DNA of 64,000 nt from Amycolatopsis vancoresmycina (GCF_000716785.1 NZ_JNYY01000008.1:186001-250000); one strand, 5' to 3'; counted from the stretch's first letter, positions 24,153 to 32,537 are shown. Translations and numbers: made by a program. The notes: generated by a model from the letters alone, not told the origin.

Positions 24153-24941
24153 TCAGCGCTGCACGACGACGAGGACCGTGCCGTCGTCGCCACGGACCTC
24201 GAACCGGCTGATCTGGTCCATCGCCAGGGAGACGGAACCCTGCAGCCGCAACGGTTCGGGCGAGCCGGGGATGCCGAACCCCTTGGGCGGCACCGACCAG
24301 CTGGACACCACGCGCTCGGCGCCGGTCGCCGGGATGGCGACCAGCTGGCACTTCACCGGCCCGACGATCCCGCGCAGCTCGAGCTCGACGCGGCTGCCCC
24401 ACTCCACCGGGGACACGGTCACCAGTGCGCTGACGGCGGACCCGCCGCTGCCGCGGCCGTAGGTCTGACCGCCACCGGGCTGACCGGCCGGAGTGGACGG
24501 CGGCGGCGTGGACGTGCCCTCGACGCTCGTCGCCGGGGGCGGCTGCTTGCCGCTCGGGGCGGCGAGAGAGGCGGGCGGGACGGCGTCGGCCGGCCGGACC
24601 GCGAGGGTCACCAGCGGGCCGGCCACGACGAGCGCGGCGGCCGCGGCCCCGGCGAGGATGCCGAGCCGGCGGCGACGGCGGCGCTTCACCGCGGCCTCTT
24701 CCATGAGGCCGCGCAGCACCCGGGGGCCGGGCGAGAGGGTGCGCGGGCCGGGCGCGGGCATCGGCGGCTCCGGCCAGCTGCGCTTCACCAGGTCGAGGAC
24801 GTCCGGCAGCTGGTAGAGCTCGATCAGGTCGAGCTGGCAGTGCGGGCAGTTCATCAGGTGGGCTTCGAACTGGGTGTTCTCGGCCTCGCTGAGGACGCCG
24901 AGCACGTACGCGGCGACGTCGGTGTGTGCGGAACCGGCCAC
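24153..24941 (-). CDS. Anti-sigma factor with zinc-binding domain and membrane anchor
   Basis: 262 residues. An N-terminal ZAS domain has His28-x3-Cys32-x2-Cys35 (HLMNCPHC). A single TM helix follows an arginine tract (about 92-115), and an extracytoplasmic proline/glycine-rich linker leads to a beta-rich domain (about 165-262). It lies 7 bp after the ECF sigma gene on the same strand and starts at GTG with GGGGGTGA upstream. It is expected to hold the sigma factor inactive until an envelope signal arrives. The C-terminal domain resembles anti-sigma C-domains of the RskA type but is not clearly assignable. Confidence 0.87.
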   Translation of the reverse strand: MAGSAHTDVAAYVLGVLSEAENTQFEAHLMNCPHCQLDLIELYQLPDVLDLVKRSWPEPPMPAPGPRTLSPGPRVLRGLMEEAAVKRRRRRRLGILAGAAAAALVVAGPLVTLAVRPADAVPPASLAAPSGKQPPPATSVEGTSTPPPSTPAGQPGGGQTYGRGSGGSAVSALVTVSPVEWGSRVELELRGIVGPVKCQLVAIPATGAERVVSSWSVPPKGFGIPGSPEPLRLQGSVSLAMDQISRFEVRGDDGTVLVVVQR

Positions 24942-24948
24942 GCTCAGT

Positions 24949-25518
24949 TCACCCCCGCTCGCGCAGGGCCCGGCGCAGCGCGCGGACGGCGTGGTGGATG
25001 CGGGACTTGACGGTGCCCGGTGGCACGCCGAGGGTCGCCGCGACCTCGTTCACGGTGCGATCGCGCAGGTAGGTCTGCTGGATGGCCTCCCGCTGCTCGG
25101 GCGAAAGGCCCTGCAGCGCCTCGTAAACGATCATCGCGGCGAGCGTCCGGTCCGATTCGTCGGACACCGCGATCGCGTCGGATTCGATCTCCTCGAGCTC
25201 CTGGGGCCGGACGCTGCGGCTGCGCCAGCCGTCGATGACGGTACGCCGGGCCACCGTGAACAACCAGGCACGCAGCATCTCCGGCTGGCGGTCGAGCTTG
25301 TCGGCGTTCCGCCACGCCTTGATCAGGGTCTCCTGCACGACGTCCTCGGCCCACTGCCGGTCGTGGCCGGTCAGCCGCAGGGCGAACGCCATGAGGGACC
25401 CGCCGAACTCCTGGTAGAGCGCCTTCGCCAGATCGTCGGAACCGTCGCCGGGCTCGACGACGGCTTCGGGGTTTCCGACGGATCTCAGCGCTCGGGTGTG
25501 CCGTCCCACGCGGGACAT
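24949..25518 (-). CDS. ECF-family RNA polymerase sigma factor
   Basis: 189 residues with sigma region 2 (about 35-100, EDVVQETLIKAWRNADKL and LRAWLFTVARR) and region 4 (about 130-185, LSPEQREAIQQTYLRDRTVNEVAATLGVPPGTVKSRIHHAVRALRRAL). The SigK/SigL-like pairing with a membrane ZAS anti-sigma places it in the envelope-responsive ECF group. It is divergent from the lipoprotein/electron-transfer operon at 25749, whose expression it probably controls. Start ATG 25518. Confidence 0.9.
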   Translation of the reverse strand: MSRVGRHTRALRSVGNPEAVVEPGDGSDDLAKALYQEFGGSLMAFALRLTGHDRQWAEDVVQETLIKAWRNADKLDRQPEMLRAWLFTVARRTVIDGWRSRSVRPQELEEIESDAIAVSDESDRTLAAMIVYEALQGLSPEQREAIQQTYLRDRTVNEVAATLGVPPGTVKSRIHHAVRALRRALRERG

Positions 25519-25581
25519 CCTGGTGGGCCGGACGGCCTACGTCCAGTACTTCCGGGCCGCAAACCGGCCCAAAACTTTTTT

Positions 25582-25609
25582 GAACCGTTTCCGGACCGTG
25601 TCCGTATCC
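25582..25609 (+). promoter_or_regulatory. Possible ECF-type promoter of the electron-transfer operon
   Basis: GAACC at 25582-25586 and CGTATC at 25603-25608 are 16 bp apart, resembling the AAC/CGT-type -35/-10 pair of ECF promoters. It reads toward the lipoprotein gene. Weak evidence. Confidence 0.3.
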
Positions 25610-25748
25610 CCTACCGAAGACCCCGACCAGGCGTTGTCCCCCGCAACGCTCCGCATCCACTCCGGACCGAATGTCCACTGTGGATCCTTCGCGCCCTTTT
25701 CCGTTGCACTACCGGCAACAGCGCGTAGTCATGCCCCACGGAGGAGCA

Positions 25749-26348
25749 GTGATCCGCATTCCCCGCCCGGTGGTCCCCGCCGCCGTGTGCCTCACCGCAC
25801 TCGCCTTGCTCACTGCCTGTACCGCCGGCGCCGCCACCACCTCGGGTGGCGGGTACGCCGCCGGCGGCGCCGCCGGGATGCAGATGCCCGGCATGCAGCA
25901 GGGGCAGGTCGTCCTGCCGATGCCGCAGGGCATCACCGCCGACCCGAACAACCCGGCGAAGAGCCAGCTCAGGGCCGCGAAGACGTTCGACCTCGGCCTC
26001 CTGCTCGTCGACGGAACCGGTTACACGATCTACCGCTACGACCGCGACACCCCCCGGCCGTCGCGGTCGAACTGCACGGACGCGTGCGCGGCCAAGTGGA
26101 TCCCGGTCAAGCCCGGCACGCTGGCCCCGATCGACGTCGACCAGTCGCTGCTCGGCCAGATCACCCGCGACGACGGCAGCGCGCAGCAGACCCTCGCCGG
26201 CTGGCCGCTGTACCACTTCACCGGCGACCAGGAGCCGGCCGACACCTCCGGCCAGGGCGCCGACCAGGCGTGGTACCCGATCGCGCCGGACGGCAAGAAG
26301 ATCACGCTGACCCAGGACGAGTGGAGGCAAAATGCGTTCGGCGTCTGA
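25749..26348 (+). CDS. Lipoprotein with two Yx4D-type repeats (PF03640-like)
   Basis: 199 residues. The signal peptide ends in lipobox LLTAC (Cys24), followed by a Gly/Met/Gln-rich linker with MQMPGMQQG and two repeat modules: TIYRYDRDTPRPSRSNCTDACAAKWIPV and PLYHFTGDQEPADTSGQGADQAWYPI. GTG 25749 is preferred because GGAGGAG lies just upstream, although ATG 25731 is in frame. It is the first gene of a tight five-gene operon. The methionine-rich linker could bind metal. Role inferred: an outer-surface component of the redox chain encoded downstream. Confidence 0.83.
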   Translation: MIRIPRPVVPAAVCLTALALLTACTAGAATTSGGGYAAGGAAGMQMPGMQQGQVVLPMPQGITADPNNPAKSQLRAAKTFDLGLLLVDGTGYTIYRYDRDTPRPSRSNCTDACAAKWIPVKPGTLAPIDVDQSLLGQITRDDGSAQQTLAGWPLYHFTGDQEPADTSGQGADQAWYPIAPDGKKITLTQDEWRQNAFGV

Positions 26349-27132
26349 GCTCGCCGGGTTCGACTTCGAACCCCCGTCGGTCCTCGAGCGCACCCGGCCG
26401 CTGGTCCGCATCCTGTTCGTGCTGGCCGCGGTCCTGGCGCTGCTCGCGCCGGGCTCGGCTTCGCTCGCCCAGACCGGCGCCGTGAACTCGGTGTCCGACA
26501 CCGACGCGGTGCTGCTCACCAAGGTCCGCCAGGCCGGCCTGTGGGAGATGCCCTCGGGCATGATGGCCATGGAAAAGGGCAGCCCGCTGGTCCAGAAGGT
26601 CGGCTTCGCGATCATGATGGACCACGGCCGGCTCGACGTGGCGACCCGCGCGCTCTCGCAGAAGCTGAACTCGCCGGTCCCCGACCAACCCTCCGACGAA
26701 CAGCGCGGCTGGCTCGCCGAAGAGATGGCCGCCTCCCCCGGCCCGGAGTTCGACCGCGTCTTCGCCAACCGGCTGCGCGCCGCGCACGGCCAGGTGTTCG
26801 CCGTCCTCGCGCAGCTGCGGGCCGGTACCCGCAACGACGACGTGCGGGCCTTCGCCACCGTCGGCAACCAGGCCGTCATGCGGCACATGACGATGCTCGA
26901 GAGCACCGGGATGGTCGACTACACCGCGCTGCCCGCCCCGGTCGTCTCGACCACGGCCGCGCCCACCGGCATCCAGCTCGGCCTCGACACGTCCCAGATC
27001 GCCGTGGTAGGGGCACTGTTCCTGCTGGTCGGCGGCGGGCTGTTCTACGTGCTGCGCCAGATCAAGGGCAACCGTGGCCGCGCCAGGGCTTCCCGGCCGG
27101 CCGCCGCGAGAACCGGGGGTAGCCATGGTTGA
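26332..27132 (+). CDS. DUF4142-family exported membrane protein
   Basis: 266 residues. An N-terminal signal/TM (about 23-46) is followed by a helical DUF4142 domain (about 52-200) with the typical DAVLLTKVRQAGLWEMPSG and AIMMDHGRLD blocks, then a C-terminal TM (about 222-243) and a basic cytoplasmic tail. Histidines in MMDHGR, AAHGQ and MRHMTM are spaced as in ferritin-like bundles, but no metal site is certain. The ATG, preceded by GGAGG, overlaps the lipoprotein gene by 17 bp. The extra C-terminal anchor distinguishes it from the simple periplasmic DUF4142 proteins. Confidence 0.82.
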   Translation: MRSASELAGFDFEPPSVLERTRPLVRILFVLAAVLALLAPGSASLAQTGAVNSVSDTDAVLLTKVRQAGLWEMPSGMMAMEKGSPLVQKVGFAIMMDHGRLDVATRALSQKLNSPVPDQPSDEQRGWLAEEMAASPGPEFDRVFANRLRAAHGQVFAVLAQLRAGTRNDDVRAFATVGNQAVMRHMTMLESTGMVDYTALPAPVVSTTAAPTGIQLGLDTSQIAVVGALFLLVGGGLFYVLRQIKGNRGRARASRPAAARTGGSHG

Positions 27133-27742
27133 GACCTGGCACGACGCAACGATCTTCCTGACCCAGCAGTTCCAGCCGAAGACCGACCCGGCGGCCCGCG
27201 GCCTCGCGGCCTTCGCCGCCCGGACGTCCTACGCGGCGACGATGCTGACGCTCACCTGGGGCGTGCTCACCGCGACCGGCTGGATCCGCTCGGTCACCGG
27301 CCGGAAGGGCCTGCGCAGCACCCACATGGTGCTGGCCACCGCGACGATCATCTTCGGCGCCGTCCACGCACTGGGGTTCACCTACCTGACGGTCGCGCCC
27401 TACAGCTTCGCCTACATGTTCGTCCCGTTCGGCTCCGGGCAGGAGGCGCGCCACATCGCCGGCATCATCGGCTTCGAGGTCATGTTCGCCATCTTCCTGA
27501 CCGCCGGCCTGCAGCGCTTCACCTCCTACCGGCGCTGGCTGTGGCTGCACCGCTGCGCGTACCCGGCGGTGGCCCTGATCGCGATCCACTCCTGGTTCGG
27601 CGCCATCGCCAACGGCCACCTCTCGGTCACCTGGCTGGGCGGCATCACGCTGCTCGTCCCGGCCGTGACGGTGTCGATGCTGCGGTTCATGCCGGCCCGC
27701 ACCCTCGAACGCATCGGTCTCGTGGAAGAGCAGGTGGCCTGA
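27125..27742 (+). CDS. Ferric-reductase-like bis-heme membrane protein
   Basis: 205 residues with about five or six TM helices. Two helices each carry a histidine pair: HMVLATATIIFGAVH (spacing 14) and HRCAYPAVALIAIH (spacing 13). This is the heme b ligand pattern of ferric reductase transmembrane (PF01794) proteins such as MsrQ/YedZ and NOX. No flavin domain is fused, so electrons would have to come from a partner, most likely the ferredoxin and reductase encoded next. It overlaps the DUF4142 gene by 8 bp. Confidence 0.8.
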   Translation: MVETWHDATIFLTQQFQPKTDPAARGLAAFAARTSYAATMLTLTWGVLTATGWIRSVTGRKGLRSTHMVLATATIIFGAVHALGFTYLTVAPYSFAYMFVPFGSGQEARHIAGIIGFEVMFAIFLTAGLQRFTSYRRWLWLHRCAYPAVALIAIHSWFGAIANGHLSVTWLGGITLLVPAVTVSMLRFMPARTLERIGLVEEQVA

Positions 27743-27743
27743 C

Positions 27744-27974
27744 ATGCCACTCCGACTGCCCGGCAGCGGGCCCCGGATCAGCGTCGACAACGACCGCTGC
27801 GAGCTCTACGGCATCTGCGCCATGGAGGCACCGGACGTGTTCGACCTCGGCCAGGACGGCCGCCTGCGCTTCCACACGCGGCTGCTGGACGAAACCACCA
27901 TTGAACAGGCGAAGATGGCCGCCCGCTGCTGCCCGATGCAGGCGGTCGTGATGAGAGGGGACCTCGATGGCTGA
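27744..27974 (+). CDS. 3Fe-4S type ferredoxin
   Basis: 76 residues, the size of actinobacterial P450-type ferredoxins. Cys19-x5-Cys25 (CELYGIC) and Cys63-Pro form the three-cysteine pattern of a single [3Fe-4S] cluster; Cys62 is an extra adjacent Cys. It begins one base after the upstream stop and overlaps the reductase gene by 8 bp. No P450 gene is in the operon, so its electron acceptor is probably the bis-heme membrane protein. Confidence 0.88.
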   Translation: MPLRLPGSGPRISVDNDRCELYGICAMEAPDVFDLGQDGRLRFHTRLLDETTIEQAKMAARCCPMQAVVMRGDLDG

Positions 27975-29409
27975 CGGCGACCGGATCGTCATCGTCGGTG
28001 CGGGCGTCGCCGGGCTGCGTGCCGCGGAACGCTTGCGGGAGCAGAAGTTCGACGGGGAGATCGTCCTGATCGGCGACGAGGCCCGGCGGCCCTACCACCG
28101 GCCGATGATCTCCAAGGCGCTGGTGATGGGGACCGAACGGCCCAGCGACGTGGGCCTTTCGCACTACCTGCCGGACCTCGACGTGCACTGGCGCCTCGGC
28201 GCGCGCGTGACGCACCTGGACACCACCGAGCGGGTCGTGCACCTGCCGGGCGGGGAATCCCTCTGGTACGACGGCCTGATCGCCGCGACCGGCGTCTACC
28301 CGCGGCACCTGCCCGGGGCGCCGCGGCACGACCCGCGGGTGCGGATCCTGCGCACGGTCGAGGATTCGATGGCGGTGCGGCGCTGCCTCAACGCCAGCAA
28401 GAAGCCGGCCGTCGTGATCGGCGCCGGCCTGATCGGCAACGAGTTCGCCGCCAGCATGCGGCACATCGGCCGGGACGTCACCCTGATCGGGCACGCGAAG
28501 GCGCCGCTGCACCGCTTCGGCGACCGCGTCTCCAGCGGCATCGTCGAGGCGCACCACGAGCACCGGGCGAAGCTGGCGATGCGGAGCGAAGTCCGGCACT
28601 GGATCAGCACGAAGGACACCGTCGGGCTGCACCTGACGAACAACCAGCTGCTGGTCGCCAGCGTCGTCGTGCTCGCCATCGGCAGCGTCCCGTCGGTGGA
28701 CTGGATGCGCGGCTCCGGCCTGGACATCAGCGACGGCGTCCTGTGCGATTCGAAGCTGTTCGCCGAGGGTGCCTCCGACGTCGTCATCGCCGGCGACATC
28801 GCGCGCTGGCCGAACCTGCGCTTCGACGAGACCCCGCGGCGGGTCGAGCACTGGATCAACGCCGTCGAGTCGGCCCGGCACGCGGCGGACAACCTGCTGA
28901 TGGGCCACTCCAGCGCCATCCCGTTCACCCCGCTCCCCCGCGCCTGGTCGACGCTGTACGACACCCGGCTGCAGATGTGCGGGATGCCGTCGCTGGCCGA
29001 GGACACGGTGACGCTGGCCGACGGCATCACCGGCTTCATCCGCGACGGGCGGCTGGTCGGCATCTCCTCGTGGGACAAGCCGCGGGCGATGCTCGACTGG
29101 ATGGCCGAGCTGGACCGCCGGCTCCCCGCGCCCGACTACGTGCCCGAGCCGGAGCCCGCGCCCGTGGCGGAGGTCCCCGAGGTCCCGGTCGTCGAACCGT
29201 CGCTCGCCGCGCTGGCGGCCGACGTGCCGGCGGAGTTCGACAGCGGCTTCGACCACCAGGCCTTCGAGCGCGAGTTCGAAAGCGAGTTCGCCAACGACAT
29301 CCCGACGACGGCGTTCCCCGCGCAGTCCCTGCCGGCCCCGCCGACCACGGCGTTCGCCGCGCAGCCCGGGGCGGCGCTGCCGACCATGGCCATCCCGATG
29401 GGGAGGTAG
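27967..29409 (+). CDS. FAD-dependent NAD(P)H:ferredoxin oxidoreductase with an acidic C-terminal extension
   Basis: 480 residues. FAD-binding VIVGAGVAGLRAAERL (about 7-22), NAD(P)-binding VVIGAGLIGNEFAASM (about 142-157) and the FAD-contacting SDVVIAGDIARWPN segment define a rubredoxin/ferredoxin reductase-type enzyme. After about residue 395 there is an unusual Pro/Glu/Ala/Phe-rich tail that is not part of the enzyme fold and may be a tether. It is the last gene of the operon and is followed by a 15-bp stem hairpin. Expected to pass electrons from NAD(P)H to the adjacent ferredoxin. Confidence 0.88.
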   Translation: MADGDRIVIVGAGVAGLRAAERLREQKFDGEIVLIGDEARRPYHRPMISKALVMGTERPSDVGLSHYLPDLDVHWRLGARVTHLDTTERVVHLPGGESLWYDGLIAATGVYPRHLPGAPRHDPRVRILRTVEDSMAVRRCLNASKKPAVVIGAGLIGNEFAASMRHIGRDVTLIGHAKAPLHRFGDRVSSGIVEAHHEHRAKLAMRSEVRHWISTKDTVGLHLTNNQLLVASVVVLAIGSVPSVDWMRGSGLDISDGVLCDSKLFAEGASDVVIAGDIARWPNLRFDETPRRVEHWINAVESARHAADNLLMGHSSAIPFTPLPRAWSTLYDTRLQMCGMPSLAEDTVTLADGITGFIRDGRLVGISSWDKPRAMLDWMAELDRRLPAPDYVPEPEPAPVAEVPEVPVVEPSLAALAADVPAEFDSGFDHQAFEREFESEFANDIPTTAFPAQSLPAPPTTAFAAQPGAALPTMAIPMGR

Positions 29410-29451
29410 CAAAAGCCGGGGCGGGGCTGCGCGCGGCGGCCCCCGTCCCTT

Positions 29452-29497
29452 GCCGGTCACCACACCCCCTCCGCGGCTGGGTGGTGTGGTGACCGGC
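29452..29497. terminator. Hairpin terminator after the electron-transfer operon
   Basis: Perfect 15-bp stem, GCCGGTCACCACACC (29452-29466) with GGTGTGGTGACCGGC (29483-29497), and a 16-base loop. It lies 42 bp after the reductase stop. Confidence 0.78.
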
Positions 29498-29783
29498 CCC
29501 AGACGTCCCCCAGCCCGCCTCGCGTGATCGGCACGAGCGCCCGGCGGGCCAGGAGAAGGTCATCCCGAGGGAACCCGACGCCCCCGGGGTGACCTTCTTC
29601 CGGCGCACCGGGCGGGGGCACGGGGCCGAGCGCCGCGGCGGTTCTCCCGCCGGGGCGCACGGGCCGTGGCGACCCCGGCCGGTGGAAGGGTATGCCGCCG
29701 GCCGGGCCATCACGGTCTTGCAGCACCGGTGCAGGGCCGTCCCGGGGGCACGGGAACCCCCGGGACGGTCCGAACCCGACCCG

Positions 29784-29886
29784 CCAGGCACGCGAGCCGA
29801 CCGTCCGGATACGCGAGATGCCCCTCCAGGCACACGTGATGCCCACCCAATCACGCGAGATGCCCCGCCAATCACGCGTGATGCCT
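29784..29886. repeat. 21-bp tandem repeat array C (about 5 units)
   Basis: Units begin at 29784, 29805, 29826, 29847 and 29868, each with an ACGCG or ACACG core. The last contains the perfect 12-bp palindrome ATCACGCGTGAT. The array ends seven bases before the convergent MFS gene. Confidence 0.85.
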
Positions 29887-29892
29887 TTTCCC

Positions 29893-31353
29893 TCACCGGC
29901 GGCGCGACCACCACGACTCCCCCACGACGAGCCCGCCGAGGACGAGCACCGCCACCCCGGTGACGCGCAGGCCGGCCTCCGCCCCCGAGACGAACGCCGC
30001 GACCACGTCGGACGCGCGGGACGTCCGGGCAAGAGCCTCGGCCACGGTGTGCGCCCCGCGGGCGTCCGGCGGCAGGGCGGCTGCGAACCGCGCGGTGGAC
30101 ACCGTGGCGATCACCGCGACGCCGAGCGCGCTGCCGAACTCGCGCGTCGTAGCCTGCAGCCCGGTGCCGACCCCCGCGCGGTCCGGCGGCAGGGCACCCG
30201 CGATCACCCCCGACAGGGCCGGCAACGCCAGTGTCACCCCGATCCCGGCCACCACGAGCCAACCCGCGTACACGGAGTACGGCGTGCCGGCGTCGCTTGT
30301 GGACAGTCCGAGCAGCCCTCCGCCGACGAACGCGAACGCGCTCGCGACGGTCGCGTCGAGGCCGATCCGCCCGGTCAGCCGGCCCACGTGCGGGCCGCCG
30401 AGGATGACCGGCACCGTCAGCGGGACGATCCCGAGCCCGGTCGCCAGCACGCCGAACCCCTTGGCGTACTGCAGGAACGACGCGTTGACGTAGAACAGCG
30501 CGAACATGCCGAAGAAGATCGCGGTCAGCCCGAGGCACGCGCTGCGCAGGCGCGGGTCCCGGAACAGCCGGGGGTCCAGCAGCGGGTGCGCGGACCGCAG
30601 CCCGGCGAACACCCACGCCGCGAACAGCACGGCGGCCGTGGCGAAGCCGCCCACTACGACCACGCTGCCCCAGCCCGCCTCCGGGCCCTGGACGATCGCG
30701 AGCAGCAGCGCGACCGACGCACCGGTCAGCAGCGCCGCGGACCCCGCCCCGAGCGGCCGGTCGTGGCGGGACGACACCGGCGCGTACCGGGCGGCCAGCG
30801 CGGCCAGCCCCAGGGCGACCCCCGCGGCGGCGCCGAACAGCCAGCGCCACGAGCCGGCCGTCAGGACCAGGCCGCCGCCGACGTTGCCGGCGACGCCGCC
30901 GATGCCGGTCATCGACGCCCAGGTGGCGATCGTGCCCGCCCGGCGGCCGGCGGGCACCGCGTGCAGCAGGACGGCGAGCGAGTTGGGCAGCACCGCGGCC
31001 GCGCCGACGCCGGTGAGCGCCCGGCCGGCGAGCAGCACGGCGACGTCCGGCGCGACGGCCGACAGCAGCGTGCCCGCGGCGAACAGCCCGAGGCCGGTCA
31101 GCAGGACGCCCTTGCGGCCGAACCGGTCGCCGGCGGCGCCGGCCGGGATCACCAGGCAGGCGAACACGATCACGTAGGTGTCGACGATCCAGACCAGGGC
31201 CGGCGCGGACGGGTGCAGCGCGCTCGCGGCGAGCGGCGGGACGGCGAGGTTGATCGCGGCGACCATCCCGACGACGAGCACCACCGCGGCGCACATGAGC
31301 GTCAGCAGCCCGCGGTGGGACGCCGGTGCGCGAAGCGGAAGGGAAGTGGACAT
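29893..31353 (-). CDS. MFS drug efflux transporter (DHA2, 14-TM type)
   Basis: 486-residue major facilitator with about 14 TM helices. The TM2-3 loop motif DRFGRKGVLLTGLGLFAAGT and the motif-C-like segment GGVAGNVGGGLVLTAGSWRWLF are typical of the EmrB/QacA (DHA2) group. The conserved Asp in WIVDTYVIVFACLVIPAGAAGDR (TM1/TM2) is present. It is divergent from a LysR regulator by 75 bp, the common arrangement for inducible efflux. Start ATG 31353 has GGAAGG upstream. Confidence 0.87.
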   Translation of the reverse strand: MSTSLPLRAPASHRGLLTLMCAAVVLVVGMVAAINLAVPPLAASALHPSAPALVWIVDTYVIVFACLVIPAGAAGDRFGRKGVLLTGLGLFAAGTLLSAVAPDVAVLLAGRALTGVGAAAVLPNSLAVLLHAVPAGRRAGTIATWASMTGIGGVAGNVGGGLVLTAGSWRWLFGAAAGVALGLAALAARYAPVSSRHDRPLGAGSAALLTGASVALLLAIVQGPEAGWGSVVVVGGFATAAVLFAAWVFAGLRSAHPLLDPRLFRDPRLRSACLGLTAIFFGMFALFYVNASFLQYAKGFGVLATGLGIVPLTVPVILGGPHVGRLTGRIGLDATVASAFAFVGGGLLGLSTSDAGTPYSVYAGWLVVAGIGVTLALPALSGVIAGALPPDRAGVGTGLQATTREFGSALGVAVIATVSTARFAAALPPDARGAHTVAEALARTSRASDVVAAFVSGAEAGLRVTGVAVLVLGGLVVGESWWSRRR

Positions 31354-31411
31354 GCAGCCGACGTTAAGGACGATCAACCACTGCGCGCGACGCAACTTTG
31401 ACAAGGGTGTT

Positions 31412-31426
31412 TTGCGTATGCTGCAA
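31412..31426 (+). promoter_or_regulatory. LysR-type inverted repeat overlapping the LysR start region
   Basis: TTGC-N7-GCAA (31412-31426) is a T-N11-A-like palindrome in the MFS/LysR divergent gap. The included TATGCT (31417-31422) ends six bases before the GTG, which would give a leaderless LysR transcript with autoregulation. Confidence 0.4.
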
Positions 31427-31428
31427 CA

Positions 31429-32319
31429 GTGCCCGAGCAGCTCGACCTGAACCTCCTGCGCGTGTTCGACGCGCTCCTGCGGGACGGGAGCGTGACGGCG
31501 GCGGCCGAGCGCCTCCACCTGTCCATCCCGGCGACCAGCCGGGCGCTGGGCAGGCTGCGGCGGGCGATGGGCGACCCGATCCTGGTCCGCGCCGGCCGCG
31601 GGCTGGCGCCGACGCCGTTCGCGCTGCGCACCGCGCCCCGGGTGCGCTCGCTGCTGGAGGAAGCGGCGTCGCTGGTCAACACGGACTTCTCGCTCACCGC
31701 CCTCGACCGGACGTTCACGATCCGCATCAACGACGGCGTGGCCGCGACCCTGGCGACGGCGGCGGCCGAAGCCACCGCGGCCGCCGCCCCGGGCGTCACC
31801 CTGCGGTTCGTGGCCGAGGGCAGCGAGAGCGCCGAGGCCCTCCGCGACGGCTCGATCGACCTGGACATCGGCGTGGGCCCGTACCCGGCGCCCGACATCC
31901 GCAGCACGGTGCTGTACCGCGAGCGCCTGGTGGCCGCGGTGCGCGCGGACAGCCCGCTGGGCCGCCACCGCCGGCCGACCCTGGCGCAGCTGTGCCACCA
32001 CCCGCACGTCTCGGCGTCCCGCCGCGGCCTCGCCCGCGGGCCGCTGGACGACGTGCTGTCCGCGGCGGGCCTGCACCGCCACGTCGCCGCCGTCGTGCCG
32101 ACGGCTGCGGTGGCCGTCCTGGTGATCGCGTCGAGCCCGTACGTGGGGCTGCTGCCGCAGCGCCTCGCCGAGCAGTACGCCGGCGCGCTCGGCCTGCGCT
32201 GGTTCCCGGTCCCGGCGGACCTGCCGGAGCTGGAGGTCCGCCTGTCCTGGCACGCCCGCCTGGACGCGGACCCGGCCCAGCAGTGGCTCCGCACCACCCT
32301 CCGCAACGCCCTCCCCTGA
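31429..32319 (+). CDS. LysR-family transcriptional regulator
   Basis: 296 residues. The N-terminal winged helix-turn-helix (about 5-65, LNLLRVFDALLRDGSVTAAAERLHLSIPATSRALGRLRRAMGDPILVR) is followed by an effector-binding domain with the hinge FTIRINDGVAATLAT and SIDLDIGVGPYPAPDIRS. It resembles NodD/PcpR-like LysR proteins. Divergent from the DHA2 efflux gene, so it probably controls that pump in response to its substrate. The GTG start appears leaderless. Confidence 0.88.
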   Translation: MPEQLDLNLLRVFDALLRDGSVTAAAERLHLSIPATSRALGRLRRAMGDPILVRAGRGLAPTPFALRTAPRVRSLLEEAASLVNTDFSLTALDRTFTIRINDGVAATLATAAAEATAAAAPGVTLRFVAEGSESAEALRDGSIDLDIGVGPYPAPDIRSTVLYRERLVAAVRADSPLGRHRRPTLAQLCHHPHVSASRRGLARGPLDDVLSAAGLHRHVAAVVPTAAVAVLVIASSPYVGLLPQRLAEQYAGALGLRWFPVPADLPELEVRLSWHARLDADPAQQWLRTTLRNALP

Positions 32320-32328
32320 CCCGACCCC

Positions 32329-32537
32329 CCAGGCACGCGAGTCGTCCCTCCAGGTACGCGAGTCGTCCGTCTAGGTACGCGAGATGCCCCTCCAGGTACG
32401 CGAGATGCCCCTCCAGACACGCGAGATCCGCGCCCAATCACGCGAGATGCCCCTCCAATCACGCGAGGGCCCGTGCCGGAACGGACGACACGCGTGCCTG
32501 GACGGACGACACGCGTACTCGGCGGGACGACACGAAA
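32329..32537. repeat. 21-bp tandem repeat array D (10 units)
   Basis: Units start every 21 bp from 32329 (one is 20 bp). The first seven share ACGCGAG. The last three switch to GGACGACACGCGT, in the phase and sequence of array A. The array lies between the co-directional LysR and AraC genes. Confidence 0.87.

Larger units (their letters stand above)
29410..29892. other. 483-bp convergent intergenic region with hairpins and repeats
   Basis: No gene is seen. It holds the hairpin at 29452-29497, a 12-bp hairpin with one G-T wobble (GAAGGTCATCCC at 29555-29566 with GGGGTGACCTTC at 29586-29597), a perfect 12-bp hairpin (29737-29748 with 29757-29768), and the 21-bp repeat array at 29784-29886. Confidence 0.75.

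Noticed and set aside
31398..31422. TTGACA at 31398 with TATGCT at 31417 as a sigma-70 promoter
   Set aside because: Only 13 bp separates them, too short; TATGCT alone is kept as a possible -10.
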